A DNA stretch of 64,000 nt, taken from the NCBI RefSeq assembly GCF_900188375.1, contig NZ_FZOO01000002.1, positions 434,001-498,000 on the forward strand, given 5' to 3'. A program made the position numbers and the translations under genes. The notes below the pieces were generated by a model. The model did no database searches. It saw nothing but the letters and a program-made list of their open reading frames with translations, and was not told where the DNA came from. The stretch comes from Geodermatophilus pulveris. Its GTDB lineage: Bacteria > Actinomycetota > Actinomycetes > Mycobacteriales > Geodermatophilaceae. The first letter of the stretch is position 1, and each line of letters starts with the position of its first letter. Positions 8,058 through 15,785 of this stretch are shown here, piece after piece.

Positions 8058-9164
8058 TCAGAACCGCAGCACGGCCTGCAGCGGCGGGGCGGGCAGCCGG
8101 CGGCCGGCGAGGTCGGCCAGCAGCCGGGGCCCGTCGTCGAACGGCAGGACGTCGGTGACCACGTGCCGGCGGATCTCCGGCCCGCGCTCGCGCAGCAGGT
8201 CGAGGGTCACCCGCGCCAGCGCCGTCCGCGGCCAGGTGCCGGCCATGCCACGCGGCACCCGGCTGATCTGGGCGCAGACCACCGCCAGGCCGTTGTGGTG
8301 GAACTCCTCGCCGAGCCGCACCGCCTCCGCGCCGGCCTGGTAGAAGCCCAGGTCGACGACGGTGCCCTGCGGGCGCAGCGCCTTGAGCGCGGTGGCCAGC
8401 GCGGCGTCGTGGCCGCGGCACTGCAGGACGACGTCCGCGCCGGCGTCCCCCGGCCCGTGCCGCCAGCGCTCCTTGACCGCGCGCCAGGCCGCGCCGTCCT
8501 CGGGCAGGGTGGCCAGTCCCAGCGCCTCGGCGACGGCGCGCCGCTCGGCCGACGGCTCGGCGACGACGACGTCCGCGGCGCCGTGCTGCACGGCGAGCAG
8601 CGCGGTGAGCAGCCCGATGACGCCGGCACCGGTGACCAGCACGTGCCGGTCGCGCACCCCGGCGTCGACGCCCGCGCCCGGCCCGGCCGCGTCGGCCGCG
8701 GCGTGCAGCAGCCCGTTGACACAGATCGGCCCCATCTGGGCGAGGTACACCCCGAGCAGCGGGTCGAGGTCGTCGGGCACCGGGATCACGGCCGTCACCG
8801 ACGGGTCGGCGCAGGTGCCGGTGCGGTGCCCGCAGGCCATGGCCACCAGTGCACCCTCCGCGAGGTCGGAGGTGCGGCTCCCCGTGACCCGGCCGACCTC
8901 CATGTAGCCCAGCCTGGTGACCGGGTAGCCGGCGGGCGGGCGGGCGCCGTCGCCGTCGTGGTCGAAGGAGCGCAGGTCGGGGTCCCAGTGCAGCGTGTGG
9001 TGCGGGTCGGTGCCGCGGACGATGGCCACCTCGGTGCCGGCGCTGACCCCGCTCCACTCGGTCTGCACCCACGCCTGGCCGGGGCCGGGCTCGGGCTCCT
9101 CGACGTCCAGGACGGCGGGCCGCCCCGGCGCGACCACGCCGATGGTCCGCACCGGCCGGGTCAC
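8058..9164 (-). CDS. Zinc-type alcohol dehydrogenase-like protein (MDR superfamily)
   Basis: About 368 residues of the medium-chain dehydrogenase/reductase superfamily. The GTG start at 9164 gives VTRPVRTIGVVAPGRPAVLD. The N-terminal GroES-like part has SGVSAGTEV, and the Rossmann part carries the nucleotide motif HVLVTGAGVIGLLTALLA at about residues 175-190. It lacks the usual CGTD and GHE catalytic zinc set, having SGVSAGTE instead, as in the zinc-less or divergent dehydrogenases related to BchC and threonine dehydrogenase. It probably reduces or oxidises an alcohol or sugar with NAD(P)(H). The substrate is unknown. It appears intact although it lies in a region of broken genes. Confidence 0.78.
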   Translation of the reverse strand: MTRPVRTIGVVAPGRPAVLDVEEPEPGPGQAWVQTEWSGVSAGTEVAIVRGTDPHHTLHWDPDLRSFDHDGDGARPPAGYPVTRLGYMEVGRVTGSRTSDLAEGALVAMACGHRTGTCADPSVTAVIPVPDDLDPLLGVYLAQMGPICVNGLLHAAADAAGPGAGVDAGVRDRHVLVTGAGVIGLLTALLAVQHGAADVVVAEPSAERRAVAEALGLATLPEDGAAWRAVKERWRHGPGDAGADVVLQCRGHDAALATALKALRPQGTVVDLGFYQAGAEAVRLGEEFHHNGLAVVCAQISRVPRGMAGTWPRTALARVTLDLLRERGPEIRRHVVTDVLPFDDGPRLLADLAGRRLPAPPLQAVLRF

Positions 9165-9287
9165 GGCTGCAGCGTCCCGCTGTCGGTGTCCCTGACCAGG
9201 GGCCGGTGCCCGGGGGACCCGGCCCCGACCGGACCGGCCGTCGTCGTCATGCCGGGCCCCGTGCCCGGCCCTGCCGCGCGGCAACCC

Positions 9288-9362
9288 TCACGGCAGCACG
9301 TACCCGGACACGGTGACCGACAGCTCGCCGGTGCCGGGGTCGTCGGTGAACAGCAGGGCGTC
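9288..9362 (-). pseudogene. C-terminal remnant of an unidentified gene
   Basis: Reading leftward, the last 24 codons before the stop at 9288 spell DALLFTDDPGTGELSVTVSG and end YVLP. This has the composition of a genuine protein end rather than antisense noise. Upstream (to the right) the frame immediately becomes antisense to the zinc dehydrogenase beginning at about 9357. I read it as the tail of a gene whose body was lost at the same junction that truncated the dehydrogenase. The family is not recognised. Confidence 0.35.
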
Positions 9363-10382
9363 GTCCGCGAGACCGGCCCCGGCGTGCGCAACCTGCGTCC
9401 CGGCGACCGGGTGGTCATCCCCTCCACCATCGGCTGCGGGTACTGCTCCTACTGCCGCGCCGGGTACTTCGCGCAGTGCGACAACGCCAACCCCAACGGG
9501 CCCGCGGCCGGCACCTGCTTCTTCGGCGGTCCGCAGACGACCGGCCCGGTCGACGGCCTGCAGGCGCAGTACGCGCGCATCCCGTTCGCCAACGTCGGCC
9601 CGGTGTGGCTGCCCGGGGAGGTCGGCGACGACGCGGCGATCATGCTCTCGGACATCTACCCCACCGCCTGGTTCGGCGCCCGGCTGGCCGAGGTCGGCCA
9701 GGGGGACACGGTGCTCGTCCTCGGCGCCGGCCCGGTCGGCCAGTTCGCCGTCACCAGCGCCTTCCAGCAGGGCGCCGGCCGCGTCCTCGTCGTCGACGGC
9801 GTGCGCACCCGGCTGGACCAGGCCCGGGCCCGTGGCGCCGAGGCGGTCGACTTCTCCGCCGAGGACCCGGTCGCCGTCGTCCGGGAACTGACCGGCGGCA
9901 CCGGCGTGGACCGGGTCATCGAGGCCGTCGGCATCGACGCCCAGCGGCCGCGCAGCGGCCCGGCCGCCGCGGCCGCCGAGCAGCAGGCGGAGCAGTTCGC
10001 GGCCGAGCGCACGCAGGTCGCCCCCGAGCAGCGCCCGCAGGGCGACACCTGGGTGCCCGGCGACGCGCCCAGCCAGGCGCTGCAGTGGGCGGTGGAGGCC
10101 GTCGCCAAGGCCGGCACGATCGGGGTCATCGGCGTCCACCCGCCGCAGGCGACGAGCTTCCCCATCGGGGCGGCGATGAACAAGAACCTCACCGTGGAGA
10201 TGGGCAACTGCAACCACCGCCGGTACGTCCCCGAGCTGCTCACCCTGGTCCGCACCGGTGCGGTGGACCCCGCCACGGTGCTCACCCAGGTCGGTGACCT
10301 GCCCTCGGTGCTGGACGCCTACGAGACCTTCGACCGGCGCGAGTCCGGGTGGACGAAGGTGGTCCTCGACCCGTCGACGTGA
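9357..10382 (+). pseudogene. Zinc-dependent alcohol/formaldehyde dehydrogenase lacking its N-terminus
   Basis: About 341 codons of a glutathione-independent formaldehyde dehydrogenase-like protein. The recognisable sequence begins abruptly at GVVRETGPGVRNLRPGDRV. The structural zinc site CGYCSYCRAGYFAQC, the cofactor motif VLGAGPVGQFAV and the C-terminal VEMGNCNHRRYVPELL are intact. Roughly 60-75 residues are missing, including the first catalytic zinc ligands (normally in CGSD and GHE), and no convincing start or ribosome site precedes it. Upstream DNA is a remnant of a leftward gene. Unless a distant start is used, no active enzyme can be made. Confidence 0.75.
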
Positions 10383-10473
10383 CGGGTCCGTGACATCCGG
10401 GCCGGCCGCGGTGCGCCGCGGCCGGCCCGGGGCACGCCAGGGGTGCCGCCCGCGACCCCGAGGAGTCCCCGCC

Positions 10474-11013
10474 ATGCGCCGCACCCTGCTGCCGGCAGCC
10501 GCCGTCCTGCTCGCCCTGACCGCGTGCACGACCGACGACGGGCAGGAGCAGCTGCGCAGCGACCTGGCCGAGGTCACCGCCGAGGAGGAGCCGGAGAGCC
10601 CGGTCCTGGAGCCGGCAGAGGCCACCACCGAGCTCGTCGACCCCGAGGGGTCGGTGCTCGGCGGGGCGACGGTGAGCACCGTCGAGCAGGGCACCGAGGT
10701 CACCGTCGACGTCGCCGGCCTGACGCCCGGGTTCCACCCGATGGGCCTGTACGCCGTCGGGGACTGCACGCCCGGGGACGCGGCCGCCGGCGCGCCGTTC
10801 CCCTCCGTCGGGGAGCTCCTCGCCGTCCTGCCCCCGGTGCTGGTCCTGGACGACGGGGTGGGGTCACTGACCGCCCTGGTCGAGTCGACGCCCGCGCTGG
10901 AGGAGCTGGTCGTGGCGGACGGGAGCGCGCTGGTCCTGCAGGAGGCCGTCCCGGACCTCGCCGCCGTCGAGCCGACCGGGTCGGCGCTGGCCTGCGGCGC
11001 GTTCAGCGGCTGA
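10474..11013 (+). CDS. Superoxide-dismutase-like lipoprotein without the copper histidines
   Basis: A 179-residue lipoprotein from ATG 10474 with GAGGAG upstream. Residues 1-18 form a lipoprotein signal (MRRTLLPAAAVLLALTAC) with the lipobox Cys at 18. The mature part resembles the Cu/Zn superoxide dismutase (SodC) beta barrel: VTVDVAGLTPGFHPMGLYAV, GDCTPGD, and a terminal ALACGAFSG like the usual ACGVI end. Active SodC has H-x-H in GFHGFHVHAVG-type sequence; here the segment is GFHPMGLYAVG, so the copper ligands are absent. It is therefore probably not a dismutase. It may be a structural or binding homologue on the outer face of the membrane. Confidence 0.7.
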   Translation: MRRTLLPAAAVLLALTACTTDDGQEQLRSDLAEVTAEEEPESPVLEPAEATTELVDPEGSVLGGATVSTVEQGTEVTVDVAGLTPGFHPMGLYAVGDCTPGDAAAGAPFPSVGELLAVLPPVLVLDDGVGSLTALVESTPALEELVVADGSALVLQEAVPDLAAVEPTGSALACGAFSG

Positions 11014-11059
11014 CCCCCGTGGGTAGACCGCCGGACCGTCCGAGCACCGGGGAGGCACC

Positions 11060-11242
11060 GTGCTGATCGACCGCGAGCACGTCGTCCAGGCGCTGCGCTC
11101 CGGAGGCCGCCCGGAGCAGGCCGAACGCGCCCGGGAGGTGCTCGGCGTCCAGGTCGACACCGTGCGCGACGCCGACCTGCTGCGCCGGCTCGGCCTCGAC
11201 CCGGACAGCCGCGCGCAGGGCGGCGGGCTCGGCCTGCGCTGA
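11060..11242 (+). CDS. Conserved small hypothetical protein
   Basis: Sixty residues from GTG 11060, with a strong GGGGAGG ribosome site 5 bp upstream. The sequence (VVQALRSGGRPEQAERAREV, then DTVRDADLLRRLGL) is mostly amphipathic helix. Similar short proteins occur in other actinobacteria by my recollection, but no function is known. It is 12 bp before the phosphoribosyltransferase gene on the same strand, so they may be co-transcribed. Confidence 0.65.
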   Translation: MLIDREHVVQALRSGGRPEQAERAREVLGVQVDTVRDADLLRRLGLDPDSRAQGGGLGLR

Positions 11243-11254
11243 GCGGCCGCCCCG

Positions 11255-11917
11255 ATGTCCCCGGGCGCCCCGCCGTTCGCCGACCGGACCGGGGCCGGCC
11301 GCGCCCTGGCGGCCCGGCTGGCCGGCCACGCCGCGCCGGCCCTGCTGGTGCTCGGCCTGCCCCGCGGCGGGGTGGTGGTCGCCGCGGAGGTCGCCCGCGC
11401 CCTGGGTGCCGCGCTGGACCTCGTCGTCGTCCGCAAGGTCGGCGCTCCCGGGCAGCCGGAGCTGGCCATGGGCGCGATCGCGGCCGTCGACGGGGGCGTC
11501 GAGACCGTGCGGGAGGAGCGCGTGCTCGACCGGGTCGACGTGGACGAGTCCGCGTTCGACCGCGCCCGGGAGCGCGAGCTCGCCGAGCTGCGCCGCCGGG
11601 AGTCCGCCTACCGGCAGGGCCGCCCGGCCGTGTCGCCGGCCGGGCGGCCGGTCGTGCTGGTGGACGACGGCCTGGCCACGGGCTCGACCATGCGGGCCGC
11701 CGTCGCCGCGGTCCGCCGGCAGGGCCCGGCCCGGCTGACCGTCGCGGCGCCGGTGGGGGCGCCGAGCGCCTGCGACCGGCTCGCCGCCGACGTCGACGAC
11801 GTGGTCTGCCTGTGGACGCCGACGCCGTTCCGCTCCGTCGGCCAGGGGTACGCGGACTTCCGCGCCACCACCGACGACGAGGTCCGCCAGGCGCTGGCCG
11901 GCTCGCCCGGGGGATGA
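11255..11917 (+). CDS. Phosphoribosyltransferase-family protein
   Basis: A 220-residue type I phosphoribosyltransferase fold. The PRPP-binding motif VVLVDDGLATGSTMRAA is at about residues 130-146, with an N-terminal LGLPRGGVVVAAEVA flexible-loop region and VVRKVGAPGQPELAMGAI. This architecture is typical of stand-alone PRTase-like proteins of the actinobacterial stress regulons, often next to dienelactone hydrolase or universal stress genes. The base substrate is unknown. The start at 11255 (ATGTCCCCGGGC) has no strong ribosome site but fits the family length. Confidence 0.83.
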   Translation: MSPGAPPFADRTGAGRALAARLAGHAAPALLVLGLPRGGVVVAAEVARALGAALDLVVVRKVGAPGQPELAMGAIAAVDGGVETVREERVLDRVDVDESAFDRARERELAELRRRESAYRQGRPAVSPAGRPVVLVDDGLATGSTMRAAVAAVRRQGPARLTVAAPVGAPSACDRLAADVDDVVCLWTPTPFRSVGQGYADFRATTDDEVRQALAGSPGG

Positions 11918-11946
11918 TCGCCGCCCGTGCCGACCCAGGAGGACCC

Positions 11947-12618
11947 GTGGCCGACCGACTCCCCGTGATCGTGTTCGACGTCAACGAGACGCTGTCCGAC
12001 ATGACGCCCATGGCCCGGCGCTTCGCCGACGTCGGGGCGCCGGAGCACCTCGCGCCGCTGTGGTTCACCTCGGTGCTCCGGGACGGCTTCGGGCTCACCG
12101 CGGCGGGCGCCCAGCAGCCGTTCGCGGCGATCGCGGCGGGCGTGCTGCGGACGCTGTTCAGCGGCCTGGACCTGACGCGGGACACCGACGCGGCGATCGA
12201 GCACGTGATGGAGGGCTTCGGCGGCCTGGGCACGCACCCCGACGTCCCGGACGGCGTATGGGCGCTGCACGACGCCGGGTTCCGGCTGGTGACGCTGAGC
12301 AACGGGGCGGCGCGGGTGGCCGAGGGGCTGCTCACCCGGGCCGGCATCCGGGACCGTTTCGAGCGACTGCTGTCGGTGGAGGACGCCGGGGCGTGGAAGC
12401 CCGCCCGCGCCGCGTACGCCCACGCCGCCGAGGCCTGCGGGGTCGACCTGGCGGACACGCTGCTGGTCGCCGTCCACCCGTGGGACCTCGACGGCGCCGC
12501 CCGCGCCGGCATGGCGACCGCGTACATCGACCGCACCGGCGCGCCCTACCCGGACCACCTCACCGCGCCGACGCACACCGTCACGGCGCTGCCCGGCCTC
12601 GCCCAGCGGCTGTCCTGA
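11947..12618 (+). CDS. HAD superfamily hydrolase, haloacid dehalogenase type II-like
   Basis: A 223-residue cytoplasmic hydrolase. The nucleophile motif VIVFDVNETL at residues 7-16 has Asp in the catalytic place; TLSNG is motif II at about residue 117, and KPARAAY supplies the motif III Lys. L-2-haloacid dehalogenases have FDVNETL just like this, so dehalogenation of a 2-haloacid is plausible, but phosphatases share the fold. The GTG start at 11947 follows AGGAGGACCC. It appears intact, unlike its right-hand neighbours. Its 3' end overlaps the antisense end of the PNPOx-like remnant by about 73 bp. Confidence 0.8.
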   Translation: MADRLPVIVFDVNETLSDMTPMARRFADVGAPEHLAPLWFTSVLRDGFGLTAAGAQQPFAAIAAGVLRTLFSGLDLTRDTDAAIEHVMEGFGGLGTHPDVPDGVWALHDAGFRLVTLSNGAARVAEGLLTRAGIRDRFERLLSVEDAGAWKPARAAYAHAAEACGVDLADTLLVAVHPWDLDGAARAGMATAYIDRTGAPYPDHLTAPTHTVTALPGLAQRLS

Positions 12619-12986
12619 GGGTGTCGCGGGCTGGCGTGGTCGGTCTGGACGGCCCGCCGCAGCCGGAAGCGGACCACCCGCTCCGCGCCGGGCCGCTCGT
12701 CCGAGGCGCCCCAGTCGACGGTGGCGGTGCCGGTCAGCTGCAGCGTCGACCCGTCGCGCCGGTCCACGAACAGCAGACCCGCGGCCGGGTCCTGCCGCAG
12801 GTTGCCCAGCGTCATCATCATCGCGTTGCCGGTGTAGTCCGGCCAGCGCAGCTCGGTGTCGCCGAGGACCTGCACGAAGCCCGGGTTGCCGCCGCGGTGG
12901 GAGGCGTCGGCGTCCCCGGCGGCGGACCGGGTGGCGACGAAGAAGGTGTCGGCCGAGCGGATCCACGCCTGCCGGTAGGGGGTGAG
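12546..12986 (-). pseudogene. Pyridoxamine 5'-phosphate oxidase-like flavoprotein fragment (5' truncated)
   Basis: The leftward sequence from about 12986 reads LTPYRQAWIRSADTFFVAT, then a GNPGFVQVL segment and GNAMMMTLGNLRQDPAAGLL. This is characteristic of the FMN-binding split barrel of PNPOx-family proteins. No start codon or ribosome site is present; upstream of 12986 the frame is antisense to the LysR fragment. The 3' end runs past VVRFRLRRAVQTDHASP into the tail of the dehalogenase gene, so the natural C-terminus may also be lost. About 146 codons remain of a protein that is usually near 200-300. Confidence 0.65.
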
Positions 12987-12994
12987 CCCTCGCC

Positions 12995-13368
12995 GGCCGC
13001 GCGGAGGTCGCCTTCCCCGACCTGCTCGACGAGTCGTTCCTCGCGCTGCCCGACAGCGCCGGTGCGCTGCGCGACCAATGGCCCGCCGTCGACTCCCGCG
13101 GCGGCCGGCCCCGGGTCGTCGGCGGCGTCGTGACCACCGGCGAGGAGACGCTCGAGGCGGTCGCCGGCGGGCGGGGGTGGCGCTGCTCAGCGCCGGCAAC
13201 GCGGAGACCCGCCGGCACTCCGGCGTGGTCACCCGCCCCGCCACCGGCCTGGGCCCCAGCCGGCTGGCCGTCGCCTGGCGCCGCGACGACGACCGCCCGG
13301 TCACGGCCGGCTCCGTGCGCGCCTGCACGGCCGTCGTGCGATCGGGCGGGGCCCCGGTCGCCCCGTGA
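12995..13368 (+). pseudogene. LysR-type regulator fragment (ligand-binding domain only, frameshifted)
   Basis: The rightward sequence EVAFPDLLDESFLALPDSAG, then VVTTGEETLEAVAGGRG, matches the C-terminal effector-binding domain of LysR regulators. It continues in the next frame as VALLSAGNAETRRHSGVVT and ends SVRACTAVVRSGGAPVAP. The frame change is explained by one missing G in the run at 13173-13177. The whole DNA-binding domain (about 170 residues) is absent. The fragment abuts the 5'-truncated PNPOx-like fragment, so the pair looks like a former divergent regulator/enzyme pair whose shared 5' region was deleted. Confidence 0.7.
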
Positions 13369-13371
13369 CGG

Positions 13372-13728
13372 TCACGAGCCGCCGGACGAGGCCACCCAGT
13401 ACTCGACGAACCGGCCGCCGGCCACCCGGAGGATGTCGTTGCCGGAGAAGGACGTGCTGCCACCCGGCGTCACGCCGCGGCCGGTCCAGCGGGCGGCGAC
13501 CAGGTCGCCGTCGACGATCGGTCCCACCTGCAGCTCGAAGGTGAGCTCGGTGAACATGCCCCGGGTCCGGGCGACGAGGGCCGCCAGCTCACCGGGCCCA
13601 CGGACGTCCCGGTCCGGCCAGTGCCCGACGAAGTCCGCGGCGACCAGCTCCTCGGCCGCGTCGGGCCGGCCGGCCCAGAGCTCGCCCAGCCACCGGCGGT
13701 AGAGGTCCCGGGGAGAGGTGGACGTCAT
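13372..13728 (-). CDS. NTF2-like (SnoaL-type) domain protein
   Basis: A 118-residue protein from ATG 13728 with GGGGAGAGG upstream. It has the cone-shaped NTF2/SnoaL pattern: a helical start (PRDLYRRWLGELWAGRPDAA), the FVGHWPDRDVRGP strand, then VGPIVDGDLVAARWTGRGV and the terminal FVEYWVASSG. Members act as polyketide cyclases, isomerases or small-molecule binders; this one is unassigned. It is complete and has good coding signal, so it has been kept while the genes on both sides are fragments. Confidence 0.8.
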   Translation of the reverse strand: MTSTSPRDLYRRWLGELWAGRPDAAEELVAADFVGHWPDRDVRGPGELAALVARTRGMFTELTFELQVGPIVDGDLVAARWTGRGVTPGGSTSFSGNDILRVAGGRFVEYWVASSGGS

Positions 13729-13784
13729 GCGGTCAGCGCACCGGAACGGCGCGCGCCGTGCAAGCCAGCGGCGGGGGCGGACGC

Positions 13785-13979
13785 TCAGGTGGTGGCGTAG
13801 ATGTCGTTGTACGGGCGCAGCGCGTCGGCGGTGAGGTCGCGCTCGGACCGGCTGGCGGAGCGGTCCGGGCGCAGGGCGTCCAGGCCGGCGACGGCCGCGT
13901 CCCGCCCGGTCATGGACCGGGCCAGGCAGCGCGCGGCCCCGGCAGCGTGCGTGACCCACGGGGCCTGGGCCACCCACAT
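13785..13979 (-). pseudogene. C-terminal remnant of an FAD-dependent (DAO-type) oxidoreductase
   Basis: Leftward from about 13979, MWVAQAPWVTHAAGAARCLA, then LDALRPDRSASRSERDL and a final YNDIYATT, is typical of the very end of FAD-dependent amine or amino-acid oxidases (sarcosine-oxidase-like, usually 400-500 residues). Only about 64 codons survive. The FAD-binding N-terminus is missing, and DNA to the right is the upstream region of the PPOX gene. ATG 13979 is unlikely to be a real start, since no ribosome site precedes it. Confidence 0.65.
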
Positions 13980-14069
13980 CCCAACACGGCCGGCTCGGCC
14001 GCCCACCGGGCTCCGGTGCGGACGAGCCGGCCCCCGCGTGGCGGTCGGCGCAGCGGGTGGGGCCCGGCC

Positions 14070-14483
14070 ATGGCTGACACCCAGGACGGTCCCGGGCTGC
14101 ACCCGGTCACCCGCGAGCTGGCCGAGGGGCGGAACTCCGCCGCGATCAGCACGCTGCTGCCCAGCGGCCGCATCCAGACCCAGTACATCCGGGTGGGCGT
14201 CGAGGACGGCGTGCTGTTCGTGGACACCGAGGTGCACCGGCAGGAGTACGAGGACCTCGAGCGCGACCCGCGGGTCACCCTGGCCATCCGCGACGAGGCG
14301 GACCCCTACCGGTACGCCGAGGTGCGCGGACACGTCGTGCGCAGCGAGCGCGGGCCGCGCGCCCGCGCCCAGATCGACGAGCTGTCCCAGGAGTACGAGG
14401 GGCAGCCCTACCCGGCCGAGGACATCTCCTCCGAGCGCGTCACCCTCTACATCGAGCCGGAGCGCCAGACCACCGCCGGGTGA
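14070..14483 (+). CDS. PPOX-class F420/FMN-dependent split-barrel protein
   Basis: A 137-residue protein from ATG 14070. The order of elements (RNSAAISTLLPSGRIQTQYI, then VDTEVHRQEYEDLERDP, VTLAIRD, YAEVRGHVVRS) fits the actinobacterial PPOX-class F420-dependent oxidoreductases (Rv1155-like), small split barrels that reduce F420-linked substrates or bind FMN. The substrate is unknown. It seems complete, and it lies between the FAD-oxidase remnant and the frameshifted glycosidase. Confidence 0.82.
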   Translation: MADTQDGPGLHPVTRELAEGRNSAAISTLLPSGRIQTQYIRVGVEDGVLFVDTEVHRQEYEDLERDPRVTLAIRDEADPYRYAEVRGHVVRSERGPRARAQIDELSQEYEGQPYPAEDISSERVTLYIEPERQTTAG

Positions 14484-14496
14484 CCGTCGGCCGGGG

Positions 14497-15599
14497 TCAG
14501 CCCGCGGTGACCACGACCGCGTCACCCACCGGGCGCTCGCCGGCGGTGTCCGACGGGCTGGAGGCCAGCTCCCCGTCGACGGCGAGGGTGGTCGAGCCGC
14601 CGCCGTCGAGGTCGACCGCCCCGACCATGCCGAGGCCCCGGGCCACCGCCACGGTCTCCGGGACCGACAGGCCCAGGTGGTCGACCTGCCGGCCGTCGGC
14701 GACGACCAGCAGCAGCCGGCCGTCGGCGTCCCAGCAGGTCGCGGGAGACCAGCTCGCCCCGCCAGTCCGGGCGCCGCACGTCCGCCTCGCCGGTCGCCTC
14801 GTCGACGACGAGCGCCGGGCGGGCGCCGACCCGGCTCGCTCTCCAGCGACCCGTCGTAGACGCCCACCCCGGCCGGGTCGCCCTCGGCGCCGGCCTGCGG
14901 GTCGAGCACGAAGAAGCCGCCGTTGACCGCGACCGAGGCGTCGGCGACCGCGGCCAGCCCCGTGGTCGGCTCGCGCCGTTCCAGGTCCGGGCCGTGGGTG
15001 GCGCGCACCTCGCCGTCGAACTGAGCCGGGTCCACGGTGACGACGTCGACCGTCCACGGCCCGCCCGCCGCCGTGCCGCCGTCCCAGCCGGTGTACCCGG
15101 ACCGCCCGCCGGACCCCGCCGCGGTCAGCCGGGCCACCGCGTCGTCGGCGGCCTGCTGGGTGGCGAACCGCTCGGTCAGCCGCACCCGGTACCCGATCGT
15201 GCCGCCGGGGACGTCGGCCATCTCGGGTCGGCCCACCGGCTGCACCTCGGCGGGCAGCCCGGCGGCGGCGAGGACGTCCGCGTGCGCCCGCGCGGCGGCC
15301 TCGTCCTGCACCGCCCGCGGCGCGGCGGCCGGGTCCGGGCTGGTCGGCGCGGAGGGGACTGCCACCTCGACCACCCGGTGCAGCGCCGGGTCGGGCGCGC
15401 CGCGGACGATCCGGGTCAGCGTCACCCCCGGCTGCAGGGTCGTGGTGGAGCGGGTCTCGGCCAGCCCGGGCGCGCCCAGCGGCAGCGCCTCCGGGGCGGG
15501 CACGGGACCGGCGGCGGGCGCCGGCAGGGTGGACGTGCCGGTCAGGACGAGCACCGAGGTGCCCACCAGCGCGGCGCGCCGCAGGGTCGACGAGGTCAC
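14497..15599 (-). pseudogene. Secreted phosphodiester glycosidase-like protein, two frameshifts
   Basis: Resembles the NAGPA/phosphodiester glycosidase domain, found in exported proteins that cleave sugar phosphodiesters. From GTG 15599 there is a signal-like start (TSSTLRRAALVGTSVLVLTG) and an SPOR-like middle. The catalytic-domain start (VNGGFFVLDPQAG) reads in frame to about 14840, then the frame moves once near 14835 and again near 14735. The C-terminal AVDLDGGGSTTLAVDG and the stop at 14497 are intact in the last frame. Each change is explained by one extra base (a C in CCGGG and a G in TGGGA on the coding strand). About 366 residues if repaired. Confidence 0.8.
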
Positions 15600-15752
15600 G
15601 GGCGCGGACGCCAGGGCCGCCGGCGCGCCCCCGGGTGGCCACCGGGTGAGCGGTGGGCAGGGGTCGCGGGAACCGCGGCGGCCCCGCGGGACGGCGTCAC
15701 CGTCCGGCACCGGGCGGGCGCCCCGCGGGTGAGGCGCCCTCCCGGCGGGTAG

Positions 15753-15776
15753 CCCGGGGGTCCTGACACCCCCGGG
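15753..15776 (+). promoter_or_regulatory. GC hairpin overlapping the ribosome site of the maleate isomerase-like gene
   Basis: CCCGGGGGT (15753-15761) pairs perfectly with ACCCCCGGG (15768-15776) across a 6-nt loop. The Shine-Dalgarno stretch GGGGAGG (15774-15780) begins in the 3' arm, and the GTG start is at 15786. The structure could hold the ribosome site closed. It could also be the trailing terminator of some older transcript; there is no U tract. Confidence 0.4.
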
Positions 15777-15785
15777 GAGGCCCCC

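Noticed and set aside
9313-9891. Independent gene starting at GTG 9313 in the region of the truncated dehydrogenase
   Set aside because: That frame gives Ser/Arg/Ala-rich shadow sequence, whereas the dehydrogenase frame has conserved zinc and cofactor motifs.
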